Shown: positions 24,529 through 34,882 of the stretch, piece after piece
Position numbering within the stretch: position 1 is the stretch's first letter
Layout: every line of letters starts with the position of its first letter
Assembly (NCBI GenBank): GCA_902591045.1
Contig: CACIZC010000009.1
Location: 1-50,439, forward strand
DNA length: 50,439 bases
Source of the DNA: an uncultured Pelagibacteraceae bacterium
GTDB lineage: Bacteria > Pseudomonadota > Alphaproteobacteria > Pelagibacterales > Pelagibacteraceae
Direction of reading: 5' to 3'
Translations under genes and position numbers: made by a program
The notes under the pieces: model-generated
Told to the model about the DNA's origin: nothing
Seen by the model: only the letters and a program-made list of their open reading frames with translations
Databases searched by the model: none

Positions 24529-25239
24529 ATGGATTTTGAGAACGAATTAATACCAGGAGTTTTAATAAAAAGATACAAGCGATTTTTTGCCGATATTAAG
24601 TTAAAAAATAAAATTATTACCGCTCACTGTCCAAATCCTGGATCAATGTTTAAACTTCTTGATCAAGGGAATCCTGTTTGGATAACAAAATCCAACAATG
24701 AAAAAAGGAAATTGAAATACACTCTTCAAATTATCGAGGTTAATAAAATAAAATTTTGTGTAAATACCCATATAACAAATAAAATAGTTCAAGAATCTCT
24801 GGAAAAAAAATTAATTAAAGATTTAGTAGAATATAGTCTTATTAGACCAGAAAAAAAATTTGGAGCTAATACCAGATTTGATTTTCTTTTACATAATACA
24901 AAAAAAGATAAAAAGGCATTTCTTGAAGTAAAAAGCGTATCCCTTAACAGAAAAGAGTCCCACGCCGAATTTCCTGACGCTGTAACAAGTAGAGGTAAAA
25001 AGCATTTGGAAAGTCTCATGGCTGCAAATAAACAGGGATATGAAAGCTATCTGATGTTCCTAATTCAAATAGAAAAATGTAAATCTTTTGGTATTGCTTC
25101 AGATATTGATCCTGAATATTATGAAGTTTTTAAGGATGCATTAAAAAAAAACGTTAAAGTGCTTTGTTATGATTGTAAATTTTCTAACAAAGGAATAGAA
25201 ATAAATAATAAATTAAATATATTATTTGATGAAAAATAG
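24529..25239 (+). CDS. sfsA: SfsA family protein (sugar fermentation stimulation / nuclease-like)
   Basis: A 236-residue protein, normal for SfsA. The N-terminal OB-like part has RYKRFFADIKL and AHCPNPGSM (near residues 34-42). The nuclease-fold part has RFDFLLHN and AFLEVKSVSL (near 142-151), with the acidic-Lys arrangement of a PD-(D/E)XK core, then FPDAVTSRGKKHLESL. SfsA was first described in E. coli as affecting maltose metabolism. It starts a rightward run and overlaps the map gene by 11 bp, if map begins at its ATG. Confidence 0.92.
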   Translation: MDFENELIPGVLIKRYKRFFADIKLKNKIITAHCPNPGSMFKLLDQGNPVWITKSNNEKRKLKYTLQIIEVNKIKFCVNTHITNKIVQESLEKKLIKDLVEYSLIRPEKKFGANTRFDFLLHNTKKDKKAFLEVKSVSLNRKESHAEFPDAVTSRGKKHLESLMAANKQGYESYLMFLIQIEKCKSFGIASDIDPEYYEVFKDALKKNVKVLCYDCKFSNKGIEINNKLNILFDEK

Positions 25240-26005
25240 CACTATCGAATCATTTTCGGGGATCAGAAAGGCTGGGTCCATAGCATCTGCAGCTCTAGAT
25301 GAAGTTACAAAAATAATTAAACCTGGAATAAAAACTAACGAAATCGATAAAATTTGTTTTGAATTTATCAATGATAACGGAGCTTACTCCGCTCCATTGT
25401 TTTACAGGGGTTTTCCCAAGTCCTGTTGTACATCTCCTAATCATATTGTTTGTCATGGAATTCCAAAAGATAAAGTTTTGAACGAAGGTGATATTGTAAA
25501 TGTTGATGTAACTGCAATTAAAGATGGTTGGCATGGCGACACAAGTAGAATGTTTTTTGTTGGCGATGTTTCTGTAAAAGCTAAAAAATTAGTATCAACT
25601 ACTTATGAGTCCATGAATAAAGCTATAAAAATTCTTAAAGATGGAATTCATATTGGTGACATAGGCCATACAATTCAAAAACATGTAGAGTCACAAGGTT
25701 TCTCAGTTGTTAGAGATTTTTGTGGCCATGGTATTGGAAAAATTTTTCATCAGCTTCCTAATATTTTACATTTTGGTGAACCTAAATCTGGGGAGAGGCT
25801 TAAATCTGGCATGGTATTTACTATAGAACCAATGATAAATGAAGGAGAATACGGTACAAAATTATTAAATGATGGTTGGACTGCGGTTACTAAAGATAAA
25901 AAATTATCAGCGCAATTTGAACACACTGTTGGTATAACTGATGAAGGCTATGAAATATTTACTCTATCAAAAAAAGGTTTAGATTTTCCACCATATCAAA
26001 CATGA
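25229..26005 (+). CDS. map: Methionine aminopeptidase, type I
   Basis: Removes the initiator methionine from new proteins. All five metal ligands are present: D93 and D104 in NVDVTAIKDGWHGDTSRM, H167 in CGHGIG, E200 in FTIEPM and E231 in FEHTVG; H76 in VCHGIP lines the active site. I choose the ATG at 25229 (258 residues); a TTG one codon earlier is also open. It overlaps sfsA by 11 bp and purB by 4 bp (ATGA), so the three are likely translated together. The N-terminal zinc-finger extension seen in some Map proteins is absent, as in most bacteria. Confidence 0.96.
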   Translation: MKNSTIESFSGIRKAGSIASAALDEVTKIIKPGIKTNEIDKICFEFINDNGAYSAPLFYRGFPKSCCTSPNHIVCHGIPKDKVLNEGDIVNVDVTAIKDGWHGDTSRMFFVGDVSVKAKKLVSTTYESMNKAIKILKDGIHIGDIGHTIQKHVESQGFSVVRDFCGHGIGKIFHQLPNILHFGEPKSGERLKSGMVFTIEPMINEGEYGTKLLNDGWTAVTKDKKLSAQFEHTVGITDEGYEIFTLSKKGLDFPPYQT

Positions 26006-27297
26006 TTGAAAGATACTCAAGAAAAGAATTAACAGAAATTTGGCAAGATTCAAATAGATATAAAATCTGGCTAGATGTTGAATTAGCTGCTGCAGAAGCT
26101 ATGGAAAAATTAAAAATTATACCGAAAGGTATAGTTAAAAAAGTTAAATCTAAATCAAAAATTAATGTAGAAAGAATTAATAAACTAGACGGCAAACTAA
26201 GACATGATGTCATAGCATTCTTAACCTCTATAACAGAAAAAGTTGGAAAAGAAGGAAATTTCTTGCATAAAGGAATGACTTCTTCGGATATTTTAGATAC
26301 ATGTTTTAATTTGCAACTGAAGCAGTCTGGATTAATTTTATTAAAAGATTTGCAGGAACTTAATAGCTCTATCAAAAAGCAAGCTATGAAACACAAATAT
26401 ACTTTGTGTATAGGAAGAAGTCACGGTATTCATGCTGAGCCTACTACATTTGGATTAAAACTACTTACTTTTTATGAAGAATTTTCTAGAAATCATAAAC
26501 GTTTGGTTAATGCAATAAATGAAATTTCCACATGTGCTATCTCTGGTGCCGTTGGAACGTTTGCTAATATTGATCCAAGAGTAGAAAAATATGTTGCTCA
26601 AAAATTAAATTTAAAAATTGAGCCTATATCAACCCAAATTATACCAAGAGACAGGCATGCTTACTTTTTCTCTGTTCTTGGAATTATAGCCAGTTCAATA
26701 GAAAGATTTGCTGTTGAAATTAGACATCTACAAAGAACTGAAGTTGCTGAGGTTTATGAATTTTTTAAAAAAAAACAAATGGGATCATCTGCCATGCCAC
26801 ATAAAAAAAATCCTGTGCTTAGCGAAAATCTAACAGGTTTAGCAAGATTGGTAAGGGCTAGTGTTATACCAGCTCTTGAAAATGTTGTGCTTTGGCACGA
26901 AAGAGATATCTCTCACTCAAGTGTAGAAAGGAATATCGGTCCTGATACAACAATAACTTTAGATTTTGCTTTGAATAGACTGAATGAAATTGTCAAGTCC
27001 ATGGTAATAAATTCTAGTAATATGAAAAAGAATTTAGATATAACCAAAGGTCTATTTTTTTCTCAAAGAGTGCTGTTGGAGCTGATATCTAAAGGCTTAA
27101 AAAGAGAGAAAGCTTATAGAATTGTTCAAAAATGTGCCTTAAAATCTCTTGAAGAAAATGACTCTTTTTACGAGAGTTTGCTAAGAGATAAAACTGTAAT
27201 GGATAAAATACCTGTTAATAGTTTAAAAAAATTATTTGATTTTAGTTATCACACAAGAAAAATTGATGTAATTTTTAAAAGAGTTTTAAAAAGATAA
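26002..27297 (+). CDS. purB: Adenylosuccinate lyase
   Basis: Cleaves SAICAR to AICAR and adenylosuccinate to AMP, both with release of fumarate, in purine synthesis. The 431-residue length is normal. [14 protein letters not shown] is the typical start, H141 in [10 protein letters not shown] is a catalytic His, and the fumarase/aspartase superfamily signature [16 protein letters not shown] begins at residue 261, with the mobile catalytic Ser. It overlaps map by 4 bp and is followed by purC after 4 bp, opening the purine block purB-purC-purS-purQ. No separate promoter is visible in these junctions. Confidence 0.97.
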   Translation: MIERYSRKELTEIWQDSNRYKIWLDVELAAAEAMEKLKIIPKGIVKKVKSKSKINVERINKLDGKLRHDVIAFLTSITEKVGKEGNFLHKGMTSSDILDTCFNLQLKQSGLILLKDLQELNSSIKKQAMKHKYTLCIGRSHGIHAEPTTFGLKLLTFYEEFSRNHKRLVNAINEISTCAISGAVGTFANIDPRVEKYVAQKLNLKIEPISTQIIPRDRHAYFFSVLGIIASSIERFAVEIRHLQRTEVAEVYEFFKKKQMGSSAMPHKKNPVLSENLTGLARLVRASVIPALENVVLWHERDISHSSVERNIGPDTTITLDFALNRLNEIVKSMVINSSNMKKNLDITKGLFFSQRVLLELISKGLKREKAYRIVQKCALKSLEENDSFYESLLRDKTVMDKIPVNSLKKLFDFSYHTRKIDVIFKRVLKR

Positions 27298-27301
27298 GAT
27301 A

Positions 27302-28087
27302 ATGAATAAAGGAAAAAAACTTTACGAAGGAAAAGCAAAAATCATATACGAGACCAAGGAAAATGGTCTAGCTGTCCAACATTTTAAAGATGATGCGACA
27401 GCCTTTAATAATAAGAAAAAAGCTACTGTTGAAGGTAAAGGAGTTCTGAATAATAGGATATCAGAACATATTCTTCAAAATTTAAATCAAGTTGGTATTA
27501 AAACCCATCTAATTAAAAGATTAAACATGAGAGAGCAATTAATCAAGCTAGTCGAAATTATACCGATAGAAGTTATAGTTAGAAATATAGCTACAGGCTC
27601 TTTGACAAAAAGACTTGGTATAACTGACGGTACAATCTTAGAAAAACCTTTATTAGAATTTTGTTACAAAAAAGATGAACTAGATGATCCATTAGTTGCA
27701 AAGGAACATATCTTAGCTTTTAATTGGGCAACAGAAAACGAAATAAAAACTATTGAAGATATGACTTTTAGAATAAATGATTTTATGTCTGGTATGTTTA
27801 GAGGTATTGGAATTAAACTTGTAGACTTTAAATTAGAATTTGGAAGACTGTGGAATGGAGATAAGAAAGAGATTATTCTTGCAGATGAAATAAGCCCTGA
27901 CACTTGCAGACTTTGGGATATAAAAAGTGAGAAAAAATTAGATAAAGATAGATTTAGAAAAGATCTGGGAAATATTATACAGGCCTATCAAGAAGTTGCG
28001 AGAAGACTAGGAATCGTACCTGAACAAACCAATATAAGTGAAGTAAACTTTAAAAAACCTACATCAATAAGTATTAAGAAAAAATAA
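27302..28087 (+). CDS. purC: Phosphoribosylaminoimidazole-succinocarboxamide (SAICAR) synthase
   Basis: ATP-dependent joining of CAIR and aspartate. The 261-residue protein starts [16 protein letters not shown], the nucleotide-binding entry of the family, and has FKDDATAFN near residues 29-37. [21 protein letters not shown] (near 82-102) and [16 protein letters not shown]-type sequence (near 193-208) are the two family signatures. It is placed between purB and purS with 4 bp and 1 bp gaps, so it is one transcription unit. The PurB product step follows directly on PurC chemistry. Confidence 0.97.
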   Translation: MNKGKKLYEGKAKIIYETKENGLAVQHFKDDATAFNNKKKATVEGKGVLNNRISEHILQNLNQVGIKTHLIKRLNMREQLIKLVEIIPIEVIVRNIATGSLTKRLGITDGTILEKPLLEFCYKKDELDDPLVAKEHILAFNWATENEIKTIEDMTFRINDFMSGMFRGIGIKLVDFKLEFGRLWNGDKKEIILADEISPDTCRLWDIKSEKKLDKDRFRKDLGNIIQAYQEVARRLGIVPEQTNISEVNFKKPTSISIKKK

Positions 28088-28088
28088 A

Positions 28089-28331
28089 TTGAAATTTGCA
28101 GTAACAGTCACTTTGAAAAAAGATGTGCTAGACCCCCAAGGTAAAGTGGTTGGTCAAACAATAAAAAATATGGGTATTAAAAATTTAAATCAGATAAGAC
28201 AAGGAAAATTCTTTGAGATAGAAATGAATGAAAAAGATTCTATGAAAGCTGAAAGTCAGGTTAAAGAAATGTGTGAAAAATTACTGGCGAATCAAATTAT
28301 TGAGGATTTTAAAATTAAAAAAGCAGAATGA
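28089..28331 (+). CDS. purS: FGAM synthase subunit PurS
   Basis: An 80-residue small subunit that bridges PurQ and the short PurL in the formylglycinamidine ribonucleotide synthase complex. KFAVTVTLKKDVLDPQGKVV is the family start, followed by IRQGKFFEIEM and CEKLLANQIIEDFKI. The start codon is TTG: there is no ATG before the conserved strand, and purC ends 1 bp upstream. It overlaps purQ by 4 bp. Presence of PurS agrees with the 732-residue PurL in this window, as opposed to the 1,300-residue single-chain type. Confidence 0.95.
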   Translation: MKFAVTVTLKKDVLDPQGKVVGQTIKNMGIKNLNQIRQGKFFEIEMNEKDSMKAESQVKEMCEKLLANQIIEDFKIKKAE

Positions 28332-29005
28332 AATCATCCGTTATAGTTTTTCCAGGTTCAAATTGTGACAGAGACATAGCTGTTGTGTTAGAAAAATTAC
28401 AATTTAAAAATACAATGGTATGGCATAAAGAAACTGAATTGCCAAAATCTGATCTAATAGTTGTCCCTGGTGGTTTTTCTTATGGAGATTATCTTCGTTC
28501 AGGAGCTATTGCAGCAAAATCAAATGTTCTATCTGAAGTAACTGCACAGGCTAATAAAGGAACTTTAATACTAGGAGTTTGTAACGGTTTTCAAATTTTA
28601 ATAGAATCAGGTTTGCTTAAAGGAGCTTTGCTAAGAAATATTGGTTTAAAATTTATATCTAAGAATGTTTTTATAAAAATAATATCAAACAAGAATAAGT
28701 TTTGTAATAAATACAAAAAAGATCAAGTAATTGAATTAAATATAGCTCACAACGAAGGAAATTATTTCACAAGCAAAGATCATTTAAAAGAACTTGAAGA
28801 TAACGATTTGATTGCATTTAAATATAGTAACAAAAAAGGTGAAATTCTTAATGAATCAAATCCTAATGGTTCAATAAAAAACATTGCAGGTATTTTAAAT
28901 AATAATAAAAATATTTTAGGCATGATGCCTCATCCTGAAAGAATGGCTGACAAGCTTTTGTCTGGTGAGGATGGTTTAGATTTATTTTTAAGTATAATGA
29001 GTTAG
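28328..29005 (+). CDS. purQ: FGAM synthase glutaminase subunit PurQ
   Basis: A class I glutamine amidotransferase of 225 residues. The nucleophile is C85 in LGVCNGFQIL, and the His-Glu pair is H202/E204 in MMPHPERMAD. It starts VIVFPGSNCDRD, the family N-terminus. Ammonia from glutamine passes to PurL with the help of PurS. It overlaps purS by 4 bp, but purL is not next: two envelope-type genes (29011-30760) stand between, so the subunits of one complex are separated by 1.8 kb. Confidence 0.96.
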   Translation: MKSSVIVFPGSNCDRDIAVVLEKLQFKNTMVWHKETELPKSDLIVVPGGFSYGDYLRSGAIAAKSNVLSEVTAQANKGTLILGVCNGFQILIESGLLKGALLRNIGLKFISKNVFIKIISNKNKFCNKYKKDQVIELNIAHNEGNYFTSKDHLKELEDNDLIAFKYSNKKGEILNESNPNGSIKNIAGILNNNKNILGMMPHPERMADKLLSGEDGLDLFLSIMS

Positions 29006-29010
29006 AAAAT

Positions 29011-29964
29011 ATGTCAAATTTTTTTAAAAAAAAGAGAGTAACAATAACAGGGGGGCAAGGCTTTTTGGGCCAATTCATTAAAAAAAATTTAGAAAAAAAA
29101 GATTGTAAAGAGATATCTGTAGTTAAACATAAAGAATATAATTTGGTGTCAATGGAAGATGTTAAAAAAATGTATCGTGATCAAAAACCAGATATAGTTT
29201 TTCATTTGGCTGCTACAGTTGGTGGTATAGGAATTAATAAAAAAAATCCTGGAAAGTTTTTTTATGAAAACGTTATGATGAATCTCCAAGTTATTCATGA
29301 AGGATATTTAAATGGTATTGAAAAAATTATTTCTGCTGGATCTGTATCTTCGTATCCGGCTAACACTCCTTTGCCTTTTAATGAAAAAAATTTATGGAAT
29401 GGTTTCCCTGAAGATGGTGCCTCATCTTACGGAATAGCAAAGAGAATAATTCATACTCAATCCACAGGCTATAGAGAACAGTACAAATTCAATTCTATTC
29501 TCTTGTTGTTAACAAACCTCTACGGACCAAACGATAATTTTAATCCTAATTCTTCACATGTAATAGCATCTTTGATAAAAAAATTTTATGATGCCAAAAT
29601 TAAAAATAAAAAAGAAGTTGTAGTTTGGGGAACTGGAGAAGCTACGAGAGATTTTTGCTTTGTAGAAGATGTTGCTGATGGAATTATACTTGCTGCTGAA
29701 AAATATAATCACACAGATCCAGTAAATTTAGCATCAGGAAAAGAAACTACAATTAAAGAAATTGCGCTAAATATAAAAAAAAATATAGGTTTCCAAGGAG
29801 AGATAATATGGGATACCAAAATGCCTACTGGTCCTAAAAGAAGAGTGGTGGATATTTCTAAAGCAAAAAAAGAATTTGGATTTAAGATCAAAACCTCAAT
29901 GAAGGATGGAATTAAAAAAACAATTGATTGGTATATTAAACAAAATGAAAAAAATACTTCCTAA
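29011..29964 (+). CDS. fcl: GDP-L-fucose synthase-like NAD(P)-dependent epimerase/reductase
   Basis: A 317-residue extended short-chain dehydrogenase. The cofactor loop is TITGGQGFLGQF (residues 11-22), and the catalytic set includes Ser in SAGSVSSYP (near 108-116) plus Y140 and K144 in SSYGIAKR. FHLAATVGGIGINKKNPG and DFCFVEDVADGI are shared with GDP-fucose synthases, which turn GDP-4-keto-6-deoxymannose into GDP-L-fucose. Other WcaG-like reductases remain possible. No GMD gene lies in the window. It follows purQ by 5 bp and overlaps the next gene by 20 bp. Confidence 0.78.
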   Translation: MSNFFKKKRVTITGGQGFLGQFIKKNLEKKDCKEISVVKHKEYNLVSMEDVKKMYRDQKPDIVFHLAATVGGIGINKKNPGKFFYENVMMNLQVIHEGYLNGIEKIISAGSVSSYPANTPLPFNEKNLWNGFPEDGASSYGIAKRIIHTQSTGYREQYKFNSILLLLTNLYGPNDNFNPNSSHVIASLIKKFYDAKIKNKKEVVVWGTGEATRDFCFVEDVADGIILAAEKYNHTDPVNLASGKETTIKEIALNIKKNIGFQGEIIWDTKMPTGPKRRVVDISKAKKEFGFKIKTSMKDGIKKTIDWYIKQNEKNTS

Positions 29965-30760
29965 CGATTACAATTTTATTTTACCCTATTCTCCTGAAAG
30001 CTTATTTAGATTAGGAACCAACAAAGATGGAGGTTATGTAATTGACAAAAAAATTGTTGATAGAACAAATATTTTAGTAAGTTTTGGTATGGGGGATGAA
30101 TATTCTTTTGAAGATGACTTCCTAAAAAAAGATATGAACAATAAAGTTTTTATTTTTGACTATTCCGTTAGCCATATTTTTTATATTAAAGAAATTATGA
30201 AAAATATAAGAAGAATTTTAAAATTTAAAAAAAGATATAAAGAATTAAAGGATGTATTAAAATCTTATTCAAATTTTAAAAAATTTATTAACAGAGAAAG
30301 AGTATATTTCTTCCCTAAAAAAATTACTAGAGATGTAATAAATAAAGAAGATATAAATATTTCAAAAGTTTTTGAGGAATTTAAACTAAATCCTGAACAG
30401 GAAATAACTTTGAAAATAGATATAGAAGGTAGCGAATACGATATAATTGACGATATATTGTCTTATGAAAAACATATTGGGCAAATAGTGATGGAATACC
30501 ATGATATCCACAAAAACAAGAATATTTTTTTTGATCATATGAGAAAATTTCAGAAATTTTTTAACATTATTCACCTGCATGGAAATAATTATAGAGAATT
30601 AAATGATGATGGTTTTCCAATAAATATTGAGGTTACTTTTTGTAAAAAAAAATATATTGGGGTGTCTTGTAAAAAATCTTATACTTTTCCAATAGAAAAA
30701 TTAGATTACCCCAACAATCCAAAATTACCAGATTTACAAATTGAATTCCAAAAAAATTAA
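29945..30760 (+). CDS. FkbM-like methyltransferase
   Basis: A 271-residue protein from the ATG at 29945; an upstream in-frame start at 29906 would overlap fcl by 59 bp and is less likely. The landmark is ITLKIDIEGSEYDIIDDIL (near residues 160-178), the FkbM motif with acidic residues for SAM or metal. LFRLGTNKDGGYVID near the N-terminus and VSFGMGDEYSFEDDF resemble SAM-domain motif I. Members often methylate sugars or lipids in surface glycans, which suits its neighbour fcl. It sits 15 bp before purL, so purL may depend on transcription through it. Confidence 0.72.
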   Translation: MKKILPNDYNFILPYSPESLFRLGTNKDGGYVIDKKIVDRTNILVSFGMGDEYSFEDDFLKKDMNNKVFIFDYSVSHIFYIKEIMKNIRRILKFKKRYKELKDVLKSYSNFKKFINRERVYFFPKKITRDVINKEDINISKVFEEFKLNPEQEITLKIDIEGSEYDIIDDILSYEKHIGQIVMEYHDIHKNKNIFFDHMRKFQKFFNIIHLHGNNYRELNDDGFPINIEVTFCKKKYIGVSCKKSYTFPIEKLDYPNNPKLPDLQIEFQKN

Positions 30761-30775
30761 TTAATTTTAAAATTA

Positions 30776-32974
30776 ATGAAAATTGACGAAAAAATTATAT
30801 CATCACATGGTTTAAAAACAGAGGAATACTCTAAGATAAAAGAACTTTTAAATAGAGATCCTAATATTTTGGAGTTAGGAATTTTTTCTGCAATGTGGAA
30901 TGAACATTGCTCATATAAATCCTCTAAAATACATTTAAAAAAATTACCAACAAAAAATAATATTGTAATTCAAGGTCCGGGTGAAAATGCAGGTGTTATA
31001 GACATTGGGGATGACGATGCAATAGTTTTTAAAATTGAAAGTCACAATCATCCATCTTTTATAGAGCCTTATCAAGGGGCTGCTACAGGTGTTGGGGGTA
31101 TTTTAAGAGATGTTTTTACTATGGGAGCTAGACCGATTGCCTTGATGAACTCCATTCATTTCGGTGAACCTAAAAATGAAAAAACTCAGAATCTATTAAA
31201 TGGCGTAGTTTCAGGTATAGGAGGTTATGGGAATTGTATTGGAATACCGACTGTTGGAGGAGAGATAAAATTTAATAAAACATACAATGAAAATATATTA
31301 GTTAACGCAATGGCTATAGGGTATGCCAAAAAAAATAAAATTTTTTACTCAAAAGCGAAGGGTTTAGGTAAATCGGTTGTTTATGTAGGTTCAAAAACTG
31401 GAAGAGATGGAATTCATGGGGCAAGTATGGCATCTGCAGAATTTGATGAAAATTCTGAGAAAAAAAAACCAACTGTTCAAGTTGGGGACCCATTTACAGA
31501 AAAGCTTTTATTAGAAGCTTGCTTGGAATTAATGAAGGATGAATCAATTATATCGATTCAGGATATGGGTGCAGCTGGTTTAACCTCATCAAGTGTTGAA
31601 ATGGCATCAAAAGGTAAATTGGGTATTGAACTTGATTTAGATAAAATTCCTTGTCGAGAAAAAAATATGTCTCCTTATGAAATGATGTTGTCTGAAAGCC
31701 AGGAAAGAATGTTAATTATTTTGAACAATGGTAAAGAAAATAAAGCTAGAAAAATTTTTAATAAATGGGATTTAGACTTTGTTGTAATTGGAAAAACTAA
31801 TGATACCAACAATCTTTCTTTAAGATTTAAAAATAAAAAAGTTGCTGAAATACCAATAGAAGCTTTGGCTGATAAAGCACCTTTGTACGATAGAAAATCA
31901 ACTAATCCCAAAATATCAAAAAAAAAACTAAATACTAAAGATTTTAAAAACATTAAAATTGAGGATGCGTTAATTAAAATTTTGTCCTCTGCAAACTATT
32001 CAAAAAAAGACTGGGTTACTGATCAATACGATCAAATAGTAATGTGCGATACAATACAAAAATCTGGTGGTGATGCTGCAGTTGTAAGAATTCATAACAA
32101 AGATAAAGCAATAGCAATATCTGTTGACTCATCGGCAGAGTATTGTAAGGGAAATCCAAAAATTGGAGGGAAACAAATTGTTTGTGAAAATTGGAGAAAT
32201 TTAGTTTCAGTTGGAGCAAAACCTTTGGCTATAACAAATTGTTTAAATTTTGGAAGTCCAGAAAAACCGAATGTAATGGGTGAATTTATAAATTGTATTG
32301 ATGGAATAAAAGAAGCTTGTGAATTTTTAGATTTTCCAGTGGTTTCTGGAAATGTTTCCTTTTATAACGAGACAAATACCAAAAGTATAAACCCAACTCC
32401 TGTCATTGGTGGAATTGGTTTAATAAATGACCTTAAAAAAATAATAAGCATGGAAACAAAAAAAAATAAAAATTTAATAATGATTATTGGAAAAACTTTT
32501 GGTCATTTGGGAAAAAGTGCTTTTGCAGAAGAAAATTTGGGTTTTTCTGATGGAGTTCCTCCTGAAATAAACCTTCAAAATGAAAAAAATAATGGTTTAA
32601 CAATTCTAAAATTGATTAGAGAAAATTTAGTAGAGTCAGTACACGATATCTCCTCGGGTGGAATACTGGTTTCTCTTGCTGAAATGTGTATTGGTTCAAA
32701 ACTGGGGATGAAAATTAAAAAACCAAAAGATTTAGTAAATTCTATTGAATACTTTTTTGGTGAGGATCAAGGAAGATATTTGATAGAAATTAGTCCAGAT
32801 AATCTTCAAAAAATTAACATATTCTTGAAAAAAAATAACATTTATGGAGAAATTATTGCTGAAGTACAAAATGACGCTTTTGAATTAGAAAAAGTGTTTA
32901 GTTTAAGTGTTGAGAAACTTTGTAAATGCAATAATCAATGGTACTATAATTATAATGCCATTAACAAAAAATGA
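30776..32974 (+). CDS. purL: FGAM synthase subunit PurL (small type)
   Basis: ATP-dependent formylglycinamidine ribonucleotide synthase, 732 residues, the short form that works with PurS and PurQ. Early blocks are [15 protein letters not shown] (near 39-53) and [21 protein letters not shown] (near 89-109); the ATP-site regions GASMASAEF and [20 protein letters not shown] follow, and a second-half [15 protein letters not shown] matches the internal duplication of the family. Its neighbours downstream are bolA, whose start lies inside the purL end, and grxD. Upstream lie two surface-glycan-type genes rather than purQ. Confidence 0.97.
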   Translation: MKIDEKIISSHGLKTEEYSKIKELLNRDPNILELGIFSAMWNEHCSYKSSKIHLKKLPTKNNIVIQGPGENAGVIDIGDDDAIVFKIESHNHPSFIEPYQGAATGVGGILRDVFTMGARPIALMNSIHFGEPKNEKTQNLLNGVVSGIGGYGNCIGIPTVGGEIKFNKTYNENILVNAMAIGYAKKNKIFYSKAKGLGKSVVYVGSKTGRDGIHGASMASAEFDENSEKKKPTVQVGDPFTEKLLLEACLELMKDESIISIQDMGAAGLTSSSVEMASKGKLGIELDLDKIPCREKNMSPYEMMLSESQERMLIILNNGKENKARKIFNKWDLDFVVIGKTNDTNNLSLRFKNKKVAEIPIEALADKAPLYDRKSTNPKISKKKLNTKDFKNIKIEDALIKILSSANYSKKDWVTDQYDQIVMCDTIQKSGGDAAVVRIHNKDKAIAISVDSSAEYCKGNPKIGGKQIVCENWRNLVSVGAKPLAITNCLNFGSPEKPNVMGEFINCIDGIKEACEFLDFPVVSGNVSFYNETNTKSINPTPVIGGIGLINDLKKIISMETKKNKNLIMIIGKTFGHLGKSAFAEENLGFSDGVPPEINLQNEKNNGLTILKLIRENLVESVHDISSGGILVSLAEMCIGSKLGMKIKKPKDLVNSIEYFFGEDQGRYLIEISPDNLQKINIFLKKNNIYGEIIAEVQNDAFELEKVFSLSVEKLCKCNNQWYYNYNAINKK

Positions 32975-33185
32975 ATTGGAAAAAATGATTAAAGAAGCTT
33001 TTCCGGATGCGATAATTGTTTTGGAAGATTCTCAGGGTGATAATAATCATTATTCTGCTAGAATTTGTACTGAAGCTTTTAACGGTAAAACAAAAATTGA
33101 ACAGCATAAAATGGTTTACAAAGCTTTGAAAGGTAAAATGGGAAATGAGTTACATGCTCTTCAATTAGAAACTATGGGAAAATAA
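32955..33185 (+). CDS. BolA family protein
   Basis: A 76-residue protein from the ATG at 32955, overlapping purL by 20 bp; a longer frame from 32907 lacks BolA similarity in its first 16 residues. [15 protein letters not shown], then [15 protein letters not shown] and [14 protein letters not shown], then [11 protein letters not shown] follow the BolA/IbaG pattern, with the conserved His in the H-x-M-like helix. BolA proteins bind an Fe-S cluster jointly with a monothiol glutaredoxin, and the next gene encodes exactly that, 0 bp away. The pair probably takes part in Fe-S handling or iron sensing. Confidence 0.93.
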   Translation: MPLTKNELEKMIKEAFPDAIIVLEDSQGDNNHYSARICTEAFNGKTKIEQHKMVYKALKGKMGNELHALQLETMGK

Positions 33186-33503
33186 ATGAATATAAATGAA
33201 CAAATAAAAAATGTAATTAGTCAAAATGATATATGTCTTTTTATGAAAGGGACACCTGAAGCTCCTAAGTGCGGTTTCTCTCTGGCTGTTTCAAACATAT
33301 TAAAAACTTTCAATATTAAATTTCACTCAGTCGATGTTTTAGCTAACGATGAAATTAGAAATGGAATTAAAGTTTATAGTGATTGGCCAACTATTCCACA
33401 ATTATATCTAAAAGGTGAATTCGTCGGTGGTTGCGATATAGTTAAAGAAATGTTTGAAAAAGGCGAACTAAAAGAAGTTCTTAAAAAAAAGTCTTTAATA
33501 TAA
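33186..33503 (+). CDS. grxD: Monothiol glutaredoxin, Grx4 family
   Basis: A 105-residue thioredoxin-fold protein with the CGFS motif at C29 (APKCGFSLAV), the mark of Fe-S-carrying monothiol glutaredoxins. FMKGTPEAP before the motif, DWPTIPQLYLKGEFVGGCDI after it, and a C-terminal helix complete the usual length. It begins directly at the bolA stop codon. Grx4 and BolA proteins form [2Fe-2S]-bridged heterodimers in many organisms, so this pair probably works as a complex. It converges on rpsD with 12 bp between. Confidence 0.96.
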   Translation: MNINEQIKNVISQNDICLFMKGTPEAPKCGFSLAVSNILKTFNIKFHSVDVLANDEIRNGIKVYSDWPTIPQLYLKGEFVGGCDIVKEMFEKGELKEVLKKKSLI

Positions 33504-33515
33504 AAACTAAGCTTA

Positions 33516-34133
33516 TTATCTTGAATAATATTCAATTACCAACTTAGGTTCCATAACAACTGGATAAGGAATCTCAGAAAATTTAGGAACTCTGACTAAC
33601 TTTGCAGTTTTGTTCTTAATATCTGACTGAATATATTCTGGGACATCTCTCTCTTTACTTACAAGACACCCTTCAATAATAGTTAATGATTTTGATTTAT
33701 CTTTTATTTCTATCAAATCGTTCTCTTTGACTGAATAGCTAGAAATGTTTACTTTTTTTTTATTAACTCTTATATGGCCATGATTAATTAGTTGTCTAGC
33801 AGAAAAAACTGTTGGGGCAAATTTTGCTCTGTACACAACTGTATCCAATCTAGTTTCTAGCAGACCTACTAAATTTTCAGTAGTGTCCCCTCTTTTTTTA
33901 ATGGCTTTTCTATAAATATTTCTGAATTGTCTTTCGTTAATATTGCCGTAATACGATTTAAGTTTTTGTTTTGCTATAAGCTGAACACCATAATCAGTTG
34001 GTTTTGATTTTTTACTTTGACCATGCTGACCAGGTTGATAATTACGAGTATTAAATGGGCTTTTTGGACGACCCCATAGATTAACCTTTAATCTCCTATC
34101 AACTTTATGTTTTGCATTAACTCTTTTTGTCAT
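33516..34133 (-). CDS. rpsD: 30S ribosomal protein S4
   Basis: A 205-residue primary 16S rRNA-binding protein. The N-terminal part has [20 protein letters not shown], and the S4 RNA-binding domain runs from about residue 95 ([20 protein letters not shown], then [18 protein letters not shown]). The zinc-finger cysteines of some S4 proteins are absent, as in many proteobacteria. It stands alone rather than in an rpsM-rpoA operon, and has its own strong promoter in the 44-bp gap to trmJ. Confidence 0.97.
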   Translation of the reverse strand: MTKRVNAKHKVDRRLKVNLWGRPKSPFNTRNYQPGQHGQSKKSKPTDYGVQLIAKQKLKSYYGNINERQFRNIYRKAIKKRGDTTENLVGLLETRLDTVVYRAKFAPTVFSARQLINHGHIRVNKKKVNISSYSVKENDLIEIKDKSKSLTIIEGCLVSKERDVPEYIQSDIKNKTAKLVRVPKFSEIPYPVVMEPKLVIEYYSR

Positions 34134-34143
34134 AAAAAAAACG

Positions 34144-34171
34144 TTTATAGTCTTTATAATATATTTGTCAA
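34144..34171 (-). promoter_or_regulatory. rpsD promoter, sigma70-like
   Basis: Reading leftward, the -35 box TTGACA (34171-34166) and the -10 box TATAAA (34149-34144) are 16 bp apart. The -10 ends 10 bp before the rpsD start codon, so the leader would be only a few bases long. It is the closest match to consensus I found in this window. Confidence 0.7.
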
Positions 34172-34177
34172 TTGTTC

Positions 34178-34882
34178 TTATAACTTGCTAAAAACACTGG
34201 ATAAAATCCTTAATTCCTTGTTGCTTAACTGAGTTCTTCCAAAAATATTTCTAAGGTTAATAAGCATTGTCTTTTTCTTTTCTCTTGGTGAAAAAAATCC
34301 TTTTTTTTCTAAACGACTTTCAACAAAACTAACAAATGTGTTAAGTTTTGCCTTGCTTATAACGTTGATTAATTTTTTTTCTTTTTTAAAATAACTTGGT
34401 TTTAAGTTTTTAAATATTTCATAACAAATTAGAATTATGCTGTGAGAAAGATTAATAGACTCAAAATTTTTATTTACTGGAATTTTAAAAATATAGTTTG
34501 AATATGATATATCTTCATTAGATAAGCCTGAGGCTTCAGGACCAAACATGATTCCAATTTTCTTTTTTTTATTTTTTTTAATACTTTGAATGAATTGATT
34601 AAAAGATAGGTGTCTTTTATTTATATCTCTTCTTCTTGCTGAAGAAGCATAAACAATATCATATTTATTTATAGCATCTTTGATATTCAAATATACTTTT
34701 GTTTTACTAAGAATATCTTTTGCTCCCACGGATGTTGCTGTTGCTTTTTTATTTGGCCATGTTTCTTTGGGACTAACCAGGTCTAAAGTCTTAAAACCAA
34801 AATTTTTTAATCCTCTAGCAGAAAAACCAATATTTTCAGGTAACTGAGGTTTTACAAGAAGAAAACCAATTTTGTTAATCAT
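34178..34882 (-). CDS. trmJ: tRNA 2'-O-methyltransferase, TrmJ/SpoU family
   Basis: A 234-residue SPOUT methyltransferase. From the ATG at 34882 it reads [20 protein letters not shown], the typical TrmJ start, in which Asn and Arg (ARGLKNFG) belong to motif 1. [13 protein letters not shown] (near 125-137) is motif 2 of the SAM knot, and [12 protein letters not shown] is motif 3. TrmJ methylates the ribose at position 32 in the anticodon loop of several tRNAs. An upstream start at 34927 is open but would overlap cimA by 53 bp; the chosen one overlaps by 8 bp. Confidence 0.9.
   Translation of the reverse strand: MINKIGFLLVKPQLPENIGFSARGLKNFGFKTLDLVSPKETWPNKKATATSVGAKDILSKTKVYLNIKDAINKYDIVYASSARRRDINKRHLSFNQFIQSIKKNKKKKIGIMFGPEASGLSNEDISYSNYIFKIPVNKNFESINLSHSIILICYEIFKNLKPSYFKKEKKLINVISKAKLNTFVSFVESRLEKKGFFSPREKKKTMLINLRNIFGRTQLSNKELRILSSVFSKL

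Noticed and set aside
25959-26396. A 145-codon leftward open frame overlapping map and purB
   Set aside because: It lies antisense to purB, whose family motifs are clear; the Ser/Cys/Phe-rich translation looks like complement artefact.
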